Below are positions 16,841 through 25,807 of a DNA stretch of 50,070 nt, piece after piece. The stretch's first letter is position 1. The number at the start of each line of letters is the position of its first letter. Where the stretch lies: positions 1-50,070 of the forward strand of contig QWQR01000004.1 of the NCBI GenBank assembly GCA_003670745.1. Reading direction: 5' to 3'. The stretch is from Chloroflexota bacterium. GTDB lineage: Bacteria > Chloroflexota > Limnocylindria > Limnocylindrales > Limnocylindraceae. The notes below the pieces were generated by a model. The model did no database searches. It was not told where the DNA came from and was given only the letters and a program-made list of their open reading frames with translations. A program made the position numbers and the translations under genes.

Positions 16841-17839
16841 ATGAGCACACCTGCAGCCAACGGCCGCCGTGCCAAGCCTGGGGAGATCCAGACCGTCCGC
16901 GGGGCGATCGCCCCAGCCGACCTCGGCTTCACCCTCCCCCACGAGCACACCAAAGTCGCCCTCTGGTGGATCGAGAACCGCTGGGATTATTGGGAGCTGA
17001 TCGGCGAGGAGCCGCGCATGATCGAGGAGCTCGCCGCCTACAAGGGCGAGGGCGGATCCGCGCTCGTCGATCTCACCCTGCAGTCGATCGGACGAGATCT
17101 GCCGCGACTCGCGCGTCTCTCAGCGGCGACGGGGCTGCACATCGTGGGCGGCTCTGGTTGGTATCGCACCGCCTACTACCCGCCCGAGGCACGGATTGAT
17201 CAGCGCAGTGTCGACGACCTTGCCGACGAGATCGTTGCCGAGTTTGAAGAGGGGCTCCCTGATGCTGATGCGCCAGGTGGTCGCGTGCGACCCGGGATCA
17301 TCGGTGAGATCGGTAGCGACAAGCCGTGGCTCACGGCGCAAGAGGAGCGCGTCTTTCGCGCCGCGGCGCGCGCAGCGATGCGCACGGGTGCCGCGGTCAC
17401 TACGCATGCTGCACAGAGCGCCGTTGGACTTGCGCAGCTGACCGTGCTCGAAGAGGAGGGACTTGATCCCGCGCGCGTCGTGATCGGCCACTGCGACTCG
17501 TGGCCGCGCATCGACCATTGGCGTGAGATCGCGCGCCGCGGCGCGACGGTTGAGGCCGACTTCTTGGGGATGAGCTTCACGCCGCTTGAGCGCGCCGGCG
17601 AACCGAGGGTGATCGAACTCATTACAACGCTGCTCAACGAGGGTCACGCCGATCGGCTGATGCTCAGCCAAGATGTGTGCCACGACTCGCAGCTCGCGAG
17701 CTACGGCGGTGCTGGCTACACCTACCTACAGCGAAACTTCCTGCCGCGACTCACCGCTGCGGGGGTCGACGCCGCAACGATCCAAAAGATTACCGTCGAA
17801 AACCCAGCGCGCATCCTCACCCTTGTCGCGCCGCGCTAG
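16841..17839 (+). CDS. Phosphotriesterase-family metal-dependent hydrolase
   Basis: TVRGAIAPADLGFTLPHEHTKV (HxH), EIGSDKPWLTAQEERVFRAAARAAMRTGAAVTTHAAQS, VVIGHCDS, MLSQDVCHDS; TACGAT-N7-ATG supports ATG at 16841. Confidence 0.86.
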   Translation: MSTPAANGRRAKPGEIQTVRGAIAPADLGFTLPHEHTKVALWWIENRWDYWELIGEEPRMIEELAAYKGEGGSALVDLTLQSIGRDLPRLARLSAATGLHIVGGSGWYRTAYYPPEARIDQRSVDDLADEIVAEFEEGLPDADAPGGRVRPGIIGEIGSDKPWLTAQEERVFRAAARAAMRTGAAVTTHAAQSAVGLAQLTVLEEEGLDPARVVIGHCDSWPRIDHWREIARRGATVEADFLGMSFTPLERAGEPRVIELITTLLNEGHADRLMLSQDVCHDSQLASYGGAGYTYLQRNFLPRLTAAGVDAATIQKITVENPARILTLVAPR

Positions 17840-17861
17840 CGGCGACTCGCGCTAAGCGCGG
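17831..17861. terminator. Possible bidirectional terminator between convergent genes
   Basis: CCGCGCT...AGCGCGG 7-bp arms with additional inner pairing, between two convergent stop codons. Confidence 0.35.
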
Positions 17862-18788
17862 CTAGCGGCGCGCAGCGATCAGCACGCCGCCAAAGAGCAG
17901 CCCTGCGCCCAGCAGCTGCCCGAGCGTCGGCAGCTCACCGAAGATCACCACCCCCGCCACGAGCGTCATGATCGGCTGCACAAAGAGGAGCACCGAACCA
18001 ACGATGCTTGGCAGCTTTGGAATCGACGCATTGATCAGCGGGTAGCCGAGCACCTGTGAGAGGAGCGCCAAGAGCAGCAGCCAGGCGTAGCCAGGCCATG
18101 GCTCGGCGGGAATAACGGTGCCGTCGAAGAGCGCAATCGACAGTGAGACGGCGATCGTGCCGACCGCCGCATCGCGCAGCATGCCGAAGGGTCCGACCGC
18201 ATCAGAGCCAACGGAGATGCGGCGGGTGATGACGAGATAGAGCGCATAGAACGAGGCGGCACCGACCCCCCAAATGACGCCGAGGAGCGGGTCGCTCCCT
18301 GCGGTGCGCACCGCCGCACCGCCGCCGCTGAATGGATCGACGACGCGCGCGAGCAGCGCAAGTCCGGAGAAGGCGAAGGGGAGGGCGATGATCGCGCGCC
18401 CTGGCGTGCGCTCGCCGGAGAGCGCCGCCACCGCGCCGACGATCAGCACCTGCGCGTTCGGCACCACCGTTGCGAGGCCGACGCCGAGGAGTGGGATCGA
18501 GGTGTGGAAGCACTGCAGGTCGAGGGCGAAGAGGCCGCCCGCCAGGAGCGCGAGGGCGCGGTCGCGACGGCTCGCGCTGTGCCCTTCGCGGCGCGCGATG
18601 AAGGCAAGGAACGGCAGGGCGAAGACGCCGCGGTAGAGAGTTACTGCAGCGGGCGATCCCCCCGAAAGCTTTGCGAGCGGCGACGACTGCGAGATGGCGA
18701 TCGCGCCGAGGGCGGCACCGAGCCGCGGGTGGCGCGAGGCGAAGCCGAGTGGTGCGGATCGACGCGGTGCAGCCTCACGAGATGTCAT
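17862..18788 (-). CDS. EamA/DMT-family transporter
   Basis: Multi-TM EamA-like protein; start placed at ATG 18788 preceded by TATCGT-N6. Confidence 0.85.
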   Translation of the reverse strand: MTSREAAPRRSAPLGFASRHPRLGAALGAIAISQSSPLAKLSGGSPAAVTLYRGVFALPFLAFIARREGHSASRRDRALALLAGGLFALDLQCFHTSIPLLGVGLATVVPNAQVLIVGAVAALSGERTPGRAIIALPFAFSGLALLARVVDPFSGGGAAVRTAGSDPLLGVIWGVGAASFYALYLVITRRISVGSDAVGPFGMLRDAAVGTIAVSLSIALFDGTVIPAEPWPGYAWLLLLALLSQVLGYPLINASIPKLPSIVGSVLLFVQPIMTLVAGVVIFGELPTLGQLLGAGLLFGGVLIAARR

Positions 18789-18825
18789 GTGCGCACGATA
18801 CACGTGCGCGCCGCGCGGGGCCGCG

Positions 18826-19602
18826 CTAAATCGCGATGGCGCGGAACGCCTCAGTCGCCACCGCACGACCGTCGCGATAGACCGCGAGTGCGCCGTAACC
18901 CTCCTCGGCGTCAACACGCTCGATGCCAGCGGCACCCTCAAGCCAGCCGATCGTTGCGAGTGCGTCCACCCGGTCGATCGCTGGGCCGATCACGGTGAAG
19001 CTCGCGAATGGCGACTGGGCGACGCCGCCAGATGGGTCGTGCAGGTGCCCTGGTCGCTCCGCCTCGCCGCTCGTGGCGATCGCGGCGTCGCGCAGGCGCA
19101 CCGAGGCAAGCGCCGTGGCGCCGTCGCGCGGATTCGCGATGCCGACCACCCAGCCGGCGCCACCCGGACCCTCGCCCGCCGCGGCCACATCGCCGCCGAT
19201 CCCGAGAGCGCAGTTCTCCATGCCAGCGGCAATCAAGATGCGATGCGCCTCACCGATCGCCCAGCCCTTTACGTATCCCGAAGGGTCAAGGCGCCCATCA
19301 ACGCCGGCGATGCGCGCGTCGAAGAGGCCGCCACTCTCCTCGCGCAGCGCCTCGCAGGCAGAGAGGATCCAGCGCGTCTCAGGATGCGCATCGGCGGGCG
19401 CCAGCGCACCATCACGGATGCGGCTCACCTCGGAGTCAACGCGGTACGGCGAAAGGCGTGCATCGATTTCATGGAGTCTGGCAAAGGCCGCCTCGACCCC
19501 CTCCTCGCGGAGCCGCCCGACGACGGCGAGAGAGGCGACGCTTCCAAAGATCTCGCGCACCACGCGCGCGACGGGGGCGTTCAGCTCGTCGTGATCCGAC
19601 AC
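18826..19602 (-). CDS. apbE: FAD:protein FMN transferase
   Basis: VSPYRVDSEVSRIRDG-like region, FDARIAGVDGRLDPSGYVKGWAIGEAHRIL, ALGIGGDVAAAG, IATSGEAERPGHLHDPSGG; GTG start. Confidence 0.87.
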   Translation of the reverse strand: MSDHDELNAPVARVVREIFGSVASLAVVGRLREEGVEAAFARLHEIDARLSPYRVDSEVSRIRDGALAPADAHPETRWILSACEALREESGGLFDARIAGVDGRLDPSGYVKGWAIGEAHRILIAAGMENCALGIGGDVAAAGEGPGGAGWVVGIANPRDGATALASVRLRDAAIATSGEAERPGHLHDPSGGVAQSPFASFTVIGPAIDRVDALATIGWLEGAAGIERVDAEEGYGALAVYRDGRAVATEAFRAIAI

Positions 19603-19621
19603 CCTACTACCGCCTCGCGGC

Positions 19622-20173
19622 TTACTGCTTCGCCTGGTCGATCGCCGACTGGAGCGAAGTCGCATAGCCCCACTTTGAGTAGGTCGCCCCGCTGCAGAAC
19701 TGCAACGAGAAGAACGCCTTCCCGCTGTCGATGCTGATCGCCCGCGTGTTGAACTCCGCATCGGTGCACTTCTTATTGCGGAAGCCGATCGGCCAGCGAC
19801 CGGTCTGACTCACCGAAGCGTCAACGATCTTGCCGCCCGATACCTTGATCGTGACCTCCATCTTTCCGTAGTTGTAGTTGGTGTTGGCGCCGGTAAAGGT
19901 GCCGTCCTTCATGGCGGAGGAGGGCTTCGGTGTGGAGCTTGGCTTTGGCGTTGGCTGCGACGAGGACCCTGGCGATCCGGCGGGTGTTGGCGTGGCGCCA
20001 GTTGACGCGCTCGGCTTCGGCTTGCCGCTCGGCTTCGGTGCGCCCGAGTCGCTTGGCAACGGAGAAGGGCCGACCCCGCCACCAATGTCGTCGATCTTTG
20101 GAGGTGAGTAGGTGACGATTGCCCAGAGGCCGACAACGGTGAGCAGGAGTGAGACGATCGCCTTCTTTGGCAT
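19622..20173 (-). CDS. Membrane-anchored FMN-binding domain protein (predicted ApbE substrate)
   Basis: N-terminal TM, P/S/T-rich linker, FMN_bind domain with SGATYSKWGYATSLQSAIDQA. Confidence 0.87.
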   Translation of the reverse strand: MPKKAIVSLLLTVVGLWAIVTYSPPKIDDIGGGVGPSPLPSDSGAPKPSGKPKPSASTGATPTPAGSPGSSSQPTPKPSSTPKPSSAMKDGTFTGANTNYNYGKMEVTIKVSGGKIVDASVSQTGRWPIGFRNKKCTDAEFNTRAISIDSGKAFFSLQFCSGATYSKWGYATSLQSAIDQAKQ

Positions 20174-20219
20174 GGCTACGCCACCTCGCCGTTACGGTGC
20201 GCCAAGCGGCACATAGAGA

Positions 20220-21641
20220 TCACCACGAGAAACGCTCCAAGTGGATTTGGCTATGTGGAATACCGATCTCGTGAAGGCTGCGCTCAACGCGCGCCATCAT
20301 GCTCGGCGATCCACACAGATACACGTCGCGTTCGCGGATGTCGGGGTACGCGGCCTTGAGGCCGCCTGCGGAGAGCGGATCGTCGTGGAAGGCATAGTCG
20401 TCACGGCTACCGAGCGCGTAGTCCACGCGCGCGCCACGGGCGTCGGCGATGGTGGTCAGCTCGCGCCGAAAGATCAGGCTCTCTTTGGTGGGTGCGCGGT
20501 AGAGCAGGGCGAGGTCGCCGCGCTTCGCCGGGAGCACCTCGATCAGGGCGCGGAGCGGTGTCACGCCGATCCCGCCAGCAACGAGAAGCACCTTCTCGCG
20601 TGTGCGCACCGCGCCGGTGAGGATGCCGTACGGCCCCTCAAGCCAGATCGGCGTTCCTGGGCTCAGGCGCTGCAACTCCTTGGAGCGATCACCGATCGCC
20701 TCGATCGTGAAGCGCAGATTGCGACCGTCGGGTCCAGCTGAGAGCGAAAAGGGGTGCGAGCGCCACCAGCCATTGGCCGCGAGCACGCGGATCGAGAACC
20801 ACTGGCCAGCACGTACAGGAAGTTGCTCAAGGTTTCTGCCCGCGATCCAAATCGATGCAACGCCAGGTCGCTCTTCAACAACGCGCTCAACAACAAATCG
20901 GTGCGTCAGGTTGCGAACGATGGGGTGAGTGAAGCGGTGCAGTAGCAGCGGCACGAAGGCAACAGCGTAGAGCGCAATCCAGATCGCACGGGCGAGGCCG
21001 TCGTTAATGAAGTCGGTACCAAGGGTGAGCTGATGCAAGAAGCCGAGCGCCATGGCGAGATACACGTAGAGGTGAATCCCGTACCAGGTCTCGTAGGGGA
21101 TCGCCTGGCGCACGGAGCGGAACGAGACGATCGCAACGACGAAGAAGAGGACGAGCGCCACGCTGCCGCCGAGGCCACCCGAGTAGTCAAAGGTGAAGCG
21201 CACGATCTCTTCCCACGTTTGGCCAGGAGAGGCGAGCTTGTCGATGGAGGCGTTCCCCGCCGATGAGATCACCGCATGGGCAACGAGTAGCCACACGCTG
21301 GTGAACCCGGCCCAGCGATGCAACTTCGCGGCGTGGTCGCTGCCGACCACCTGATCGATCCACGGTGCGCGCGAGAGAAGCAAGATTCCAACAAGCGACA
21401 AGAGCGTGCCGTAGAGGGCGGTGAGCTGGCCGATGGCAATGAGGAATCCGAATCGTTCACTCAGGAGTTCTGGCCCACCGTGCTTCACCCAGATCCAGCC
21501 GACGAGGAGGCTTGCCAACACGATCCCTGCGTAGAGAACGGCGGGGCTGATCGACCAGCGGCGCGGCAGCGGCGGGCTCGCAGCCACACGGCTCGCAGAG
21601 CCTACGGCTGCAATTGGCTTGACGCGGCTACTTCCTGACAT
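20220..21641 (-). CDS. Ferric reductase-like transmembrane protein with FAD/NAD(P)-binding domain
   Basis: Multi-TM heme domain, RAGQWFSIRVL...RSHPFSLSAGPDG (FAD), VAGGIGVTPLRALIE (NAD), DVYLCGSPSMM. Confidence 0.9.
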   Translation of the reverse strand: MSGSSRVKPIAAVGSASRVAASPPLPRRWSISPAVLYAGIVLASLLVGWIWVKHGGPELLSERFGFLIAIGQLTALYGTLLSLVGILLLSRAPWIDQVVGSDHAAKLHRWAGFTSVWLLVAHAVISSAGNASIDKLASPGQTWEEIVRFTFDYSGGLGGSVALVLFFVVAIVSFRSVRQAIPYETWYGIHLYVYLAMALGFLHQLTLGTDFINDGLARAIWIALYAVAFVPLLLHRFTHPIVRNLTHRFVVERVVEERPGVASIWIAGRNLEQLPVRAGQWFSIRVLAANGWWRSHPFSLSAGPDGRNLRFTIEAIGDRSKELQRLSPGTPIWLEGPYGILTGAVRTREKVLLVAGGIGVTPLRALIEVLPAKRGDLALLYRAPTKESLIFRRELTTIADARGARVDYALGSRDDYAFHDDPLSAGGLKAAYPDIRERDVYLCGSPSMMARVERSLHEIGIPHSQIHLERFSW

Positions 21642-21705
21642 GGGTTCATCCTCCCCCGCTCACGGGGCCTCGGTCTTGTAGCCGCTCAAAGAAATGAGGG
21701 GGAAA

Positions 21706-21716
21706 GATTTGAAATC
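21706..21716. promoter_or_regulatory. Palindrome GATTTGAAATC upstream of ferric-reductase operon
   Basis: 11-bp perfect palindrome with single central base, 65 nt upstream of the 21641 start. Confidence 0.35.
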
Positions 21717-22223
21717 TCATGAAATCGGGGCGAATCGCCCCGATGATGCCTGTTCAAGGTCGGCGGGGGCGAGTTCGAGGGAGAGCCCACGCTGCCCCGC
21801 AGAAACGAAGATCGTCGTGTGGAATCGGGCGCTCTCGTCAATGAGGGTCAGGATTGGGCGTCGCGATCCGATGGGGCTCACGCCGCCGATCACGTACCCG
21901 GTGGCCCGACCCACAGCGGCGGCTTCTGCGAGTGTCGCGCGCTTCGCGTCACAGGCCGCCGCGATCGCCTTTGGCGCCGCGGTTCCACTGCTAGGAACCA
22001 CCGCCAGCGCCAGCTTCTCGGCGCCGCCCTCCAGGTCGAAGAGGAGCGTCTTGTACATGCGCGCAGGATCGATGCCAAGCGCATCCGCCGCTGCGGTGCC
22101 GTAGGCGACTCGCTCGCCGCGATGCTGCGCTACGCCGTCGGGCGCGTCAATTTCGTAGTGATGCAGCGTGTAGCCAATGCCGAGCCGCTCGAGCGCGGCG
22201 ACGGCGGGGGTCGCTGCGCTCAC
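21717..22223 (-). CDS. ybaK: YbaK/EbsC-family aminoacyl-tRNA deacylase
   Basis: YTLHHYEID, GIDPARMYKTLLFD, AVVPSSG, KAIAAACDAKRA, GYVIGGVSPIGSRR. Confidence 0.9.
   Translation of the reverse strand: MSAATPAVAALERLGIGYTLHHYEIDAPDGVAQHRGERVAYGTAAADALGIDPARMYKTLLFDLEGGAEKLALAVVPSSGTAAPKAIAAACDAKRATLAEAAAVGRATGYVIGGVSPIGSRRPILTLIDESARFHTTIFVSAGQRGLSLELAPADLEQASSGRFAPIS
21724..21744 (-). terminator. Hairpin overlapping the ybaK 3' end
   Basis: ATCGGGGCG-AAT-CGCCCCGAT perfect 9-bp stem, 3-nt loop, within final codons of the ORF. Confidence 0.5.
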
Positions 22224-23806
22224 TCCTCGCGAACGGAGAGCCGCATCACGAGCCGTGCGCCGCCGCCTGGGGCCGACTCCGCGCCAATGCTCCCGTTGTG
22301 CGCGGCGGTGATCGCCCGGGCGATCGCAAGGCCGAGTCCCGAACCGCCGTCGCCGGCGGCGCGTCGGCGCCCGCCACGGTAGAACGGCTCGAAGATCTTC
22401 TCGCGCTCCTCCTCAGGGATGCCGCTCCCCTGATCGTCAACCCAGATCTCGGCAACCTCCTCGGTGCTGCGCGCGCCGATCGTGATCGATCCGCCCTTCG
22501 GCGAGTGGCGAATCGCATTCTCGACGAGGCCGAGCACGAGCTGAATCAGTCGATCGGTGTCGCCGAGCACCGGAATCGCTCGGTCGGCGATGTCGCGCTC
22601 GAGCGACATGCCGGCGCGTCGGGCAATCGCATCGGCGCGATCAAAGGCATCGCGCGCAACTACTGCAAGGTCGATCGGCTTAAGCGTGACGCTTGCGACC
22701 GGCGACGAGCCGTCGCGTGCCCCTTCCCTCGACAGGGTGTGAAGGTCGGCGCTCAGCCGGCCGAGGCGCTCCGACTCGGCGACGATCCCGCGCACCAGGT
22801 CACGGCCACCAGGCTTCACTAAACCCTCGCGCTCCAAGATCTCAGCGCTTGAGAGGATCACGGATGCAGGGGTGCGCAGCTCGTGCGAGGCGCTCGCAAC
22901 CATGGCGCGTTCGCGAGCGGCGGCCGCTGAGATCGGCGCGAGCACGCGGCGCGAGATGGTGAGAGCGACGAGCACCGCGGTGCCGATCGCGAGAGCGCCC
23001 ACAAGGAGTAGCGAGCCGTAGAGGCTCTGCCGTTGTGCGTCGCGCACGTCAACGCGCGCTGCCACCTGCACGTAGGCGAGCACGCGATTAGTTGGATCCT
23101 TCGGATGACTGAGCGGCATGGTCACCACGCGATACTCCGCGCCGCCGATCAGGTACGTCTCGGTACGTGCGCCGCGCTCTGCCGCTTCAAGGCCAGCGAG
23201 GATCGGGAAGGTTGCGCCGACCGGCCATGCGCCAGCAAGGATCGCGCCGTTCGGTGCGAGCACCGCCCACGGTCCTCCGGCGCCTGTCTGCTCATCGCCG
23301 ATTCCAGGCGGCACGGAGGGCGGCGCGTCGGTGGCGAGAGTGCTGTCCGCCACTACGTTGCGCCACGCAATAGCCAACTGTGCATTCATTGGGGCGAGCC
23401 CCGATTCACCATCGTCGGACTCTTCGCCGTCGTCGTCGTCACCGCCGCCGCTTGGCATCGGGATCTCACCACCACTCGACGAGGGGCTCTCGCTCGGCGC
23501 AGGACTCTGATCGTCGGGGGAACCGCTCGGCGACTCATCGGGCGTTTCGCTTGCACCAGGTGATGGGCTCGCCGGAACGTATGTCGGCAAATGCTCTTGC
23601 AGCTCCAACACGATGCGTGTTGCACGCGCCTGGAGTGCAGCATCGAGGCCGCGATCGAGTGCGCTACTGCTCGCTAACGCACCACCAACGCCAACGATGG
23701 CAACCACGAGTGCCGTGGCGGCAAAGATCGTGCGGGTGATCTGCCGCTTCGTGCGCGCCAGAAGCGCCTCTACCCCCTCGGGCCCAGGGACGCGGCGCGT
23801 CGCCAC
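22220..23806 (-). CDS. Sensor histidine kinase (HisKA-HATPase_c)
   Basis: MVASASHELRTPASVILSSAEIL, LVENAIRHSPKGGSITI, WVDDQGSGIPEEEREKIFEPFYRG, SGLGLAIARAI. Confidence 0.93.
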   Translation of the reverse strand: MATRRVPGPEGVEALLARTKRQITRTIFAATALVVAIVGVGGALASSSALDRGLDAALQARATRIVLELQEHLPTYVPASPSPGASETPDESPSGSPDDQSPAPSESPSSSGGEIPMPSGGGDDDDGEESDDGESGLAPMNAQLAIAWRNVVADSTLATDAPPSVPPGIGDEQTGAGGPWAVLAPNGAILAGAWPVGATFPILAGLEAAERGARTETYLIGGAEYRVVTMPLSHPKDPTNRVLAYVQVAARVDVRDAQRQSLYGSLLLVGALAIGTAVLVALTISRRVLAPISAAAARERAMVASASHELRTPASVILSSAEILEREGLVKPGGRDLVRGIVAESERLGRLSADLHTLSREGARDGSSPVASVTLKPIDLAVVARDAFDRADAIARRAGMSLERDIADRAIPVLGDTDRLIQLVLGLVENAIRHSPKGGSITIGARSTEEVAEIWVDDQGSGIPEEEREKIFEPFYRGGRRRAAGDGGSGLGLAIARAITAAHNGSIGAESAPGGGARLVMRLSVREE

Positions 23807-23807
23807 C

Positions 23808-24497
23808 TTACGCCTTCGGCCCTTCGGCGAGGCGGTAGCCGACGCCGCGGACGGTTTGGATCAGGTCGTTGTAACCGGCGTCTTCAAACTTCTTGCGCAG
23901 GTAGTGCACGTACAGATCAACGACGTTTGAATACACATCGGGCTCAGCGCCCCACACCTCGTCGAGCAGCTGCTGACGCGTGAGCGCCGCGCCGCGGTTA
24001 CGCATCAAGTGCGAGAGGAGCGAGTACTCGCGCGCCGAAAGGTCGACCACGCTCTCGCCGTGCACCATGGCGTGACGCGACTCATCGAGCAGAAGGCCGG
24101 GGGCGATCTCGCGCGTCTGCGTGCCGTCAAGGCTCAGCTCGCCGCGGCGGCCGAGGGCGCGCACGCGGGCGAGCAGCTCAGCGGCGGCGAACGGCTTGGT
24201 GAGGTAATCGTCGGCGCCAGAGTCGAGCCCCTCAACACGATCGTCGATCGTGCCGAGTGCGGTGAGCATCAGCACCGGCGTGGCGTCGCCGGCGTGACGA
24301 CGGGCGCGCATCACGATCGACCCTTCGGTGTCGGGGAGCATGCGGTCGAGAATGACAAGATCCCACTCCTGGCTCTCCCAGAACGCAACGCCATCAGCGC
24401 CGGTCGCGGCGAGCTGCACCGTGTGTCGCTCGGCGCTCAGCAGGCGCACAACGAGAGGGCCGAGTCGCTCGTCGTCTTCAATGAGGAGGATGCGCAT
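23808..24497 (-). CDS. OmpR-family response regulator
   Basis: RILLIEDDERLGPLV, VILDRMLPDTEG, SGADDYLTKPFAAAELLARVRAL, winged HTH. Confidence 0.95.
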   Translation of the reverse strand: MRILLIEDDERLGPLVVRLLSAERHTVQLAATGADGVAFWESQEWDLVILDRMLPDTEGSIVMRARRHAGDATPVLMLTALGTIDDRVEGLDSGADDYLTKPFAAAELLARVRALGRRGELSLDGTQTREIAPGLLLDESRHAMVHGESVVDLSAREYSLLSHLMRNRGAALTRQQLLDEVWGAEPDVYSNVVDLYVHYLRKKFEDAGYNDLIQTVRGVGYRLAEGPKA

Positions 24498-24584
24498 GGA
24501 CTGATCGTGCGCCTCGCTCGTCAGATGGTCAAGCGCGAGGCGTTAAAGATGTGCGTTCGCACATCTTCGAGCGCCGGTCGCCGC

Positions 24585-25748
24585 TTACAGCCGCTCGACC
24601 ACCCAGTCGATGCAGGCGGTGAGTGCGCTGATCTCGTCGGGATCAACCGAAGGGAAGGCGCCGACGCGAATGCCGTTGCCGCCGATCGACTGATACGGAT
24701 GCAGGTCAACGATGCCGTTGAGCCCCAGCACTTCGCGCACGATCGCCGCGTCAACCGCAGCGTCGAACTCGATCGTTGCGACGCTCTTGGAGCGGATCGT
24801 TGGGTCCTGCACAAAGGGCGACGCCCAGGGTCGCGACTCAGACCACGCGTAGAGTCGGCCCGACGATTCTGCACAGCGCGCGCTCGACCAGGTGAGGCCG
24901 CCCTCGGCGTTCAGCCAGTCGACCTGCTCGGCGAGCAGCAGTAAAGAGCCGATCGCCGGCGTGTTCACCGTTTGGTCGCGGCGGCTCTCGGTGATCGCGT
25001 CGACAAGGTTGAGGCTCGGCGGCGCCTTGCGCTCCGACGCGGCGATCGATTCGGCGCGCGCGATCGCGGCGGGAGAGAGCAGCGCGAACCAGATCCCACC
25101 ATCGGCGCCAAACGCCTTTTGCGGCGAAAAGTAGTACGCGTCGCTCTCACTCGCATCAAAGGGCGTGCAGCCGGCCGAGGAGGTTGCGTCAATGAGCGTG
25201 ATGCCAGCGGCGGGCTTCCCCGCCGCGTTGCGGGGGCGACGAATCGGCGCGGCGACGCCGGTGCTCGTCTCGTTTTGAATCACTGCCCAAGCGTCGATCG
25301 TCGCGGCGTCGGCGGTATCGCGCGCAGCGCCGTCGAGCTCGGCACGACTCCCCGCCGCCGCCTCGGCAACGAGCGGCGCGGCAAGGTGTGGTGCCTGAGC
25401 CACAGCGCGCGCGAACTTCGACGAGAAGGCGCCGTGCACCGCGTGTGCCGAGCGGCGCTCGATCAGGCCGTATGCGGCAACGTCCCAAAATGCCGTTGCA
25501 CCGCCAACGCCGAGGATCACCTCGTGGCCGTCAGGAAGGTGAAACAAGTGACGCATGCCGTCGCGCACGCGGCCGACGAGCGCACGTACCGGCGGCTGGC
25601 GATGGCTGGTGCCAAGGATCGCTCGCGCGGCGCGCGACTCAAAGGCGTCGACCTGCGCGTTACGCACGCGGCTTGGACCCGATCCGAATCGCCCATCGGC
25701 AGGGAGGAGCTCCTTCGGAATGCGCAGGGTGCGCGGGTCGCTTGGCAT
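24585..25748 (-). CDS. serC: Phosphoserine aminotransferase
   Basis: FGSGPSRVRNAQVDAFESRAARAILGTSHRQPPVRALV, QNETSTGVAAPIRRP, DATSSAGCTPFDASESDAYYFSPQKAFGADGG. Confidence 0.9.
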   Translation of the reverse strand: MPSDPRTLRIPKELLPADGRFGSGPSRVRNAQVDAFESRAARAILGTSHRQPPVRALVGRVRDGMRHLFHLPDGHEVILGVGGATAFWDVAAYGLIERRSAHAVHGAFSSKFARAVAQAPHLAAPLVAEAAAGSRAELDGAARDTADAATIDAWAVIQNETSTGVAAPIRRPRNAAGKPAAGITLIDATSSAGCTPFDASESDAYYFSPQKAFGADGGIWFALLSPAAIARAESIAASERKAPPSLNLVDAITESRRDQTVNTPAIGSLLLLAEQVDWLNAEGGLTWSSARCAESSGRLYAWSESRPWASPFVQDPTIRSKSVATIEFDAAVDAAIVREVLGLNGIVDLHPYQSIGGNGIRVGAFPSVDPDEISALTACIDWVVERL

Positions 25749-25807
25749 GTGCCTATCTCACCACGAATCGCGAGTTACCGCTGCCAGCCAAACACCAATC
25801 GCGCGCG

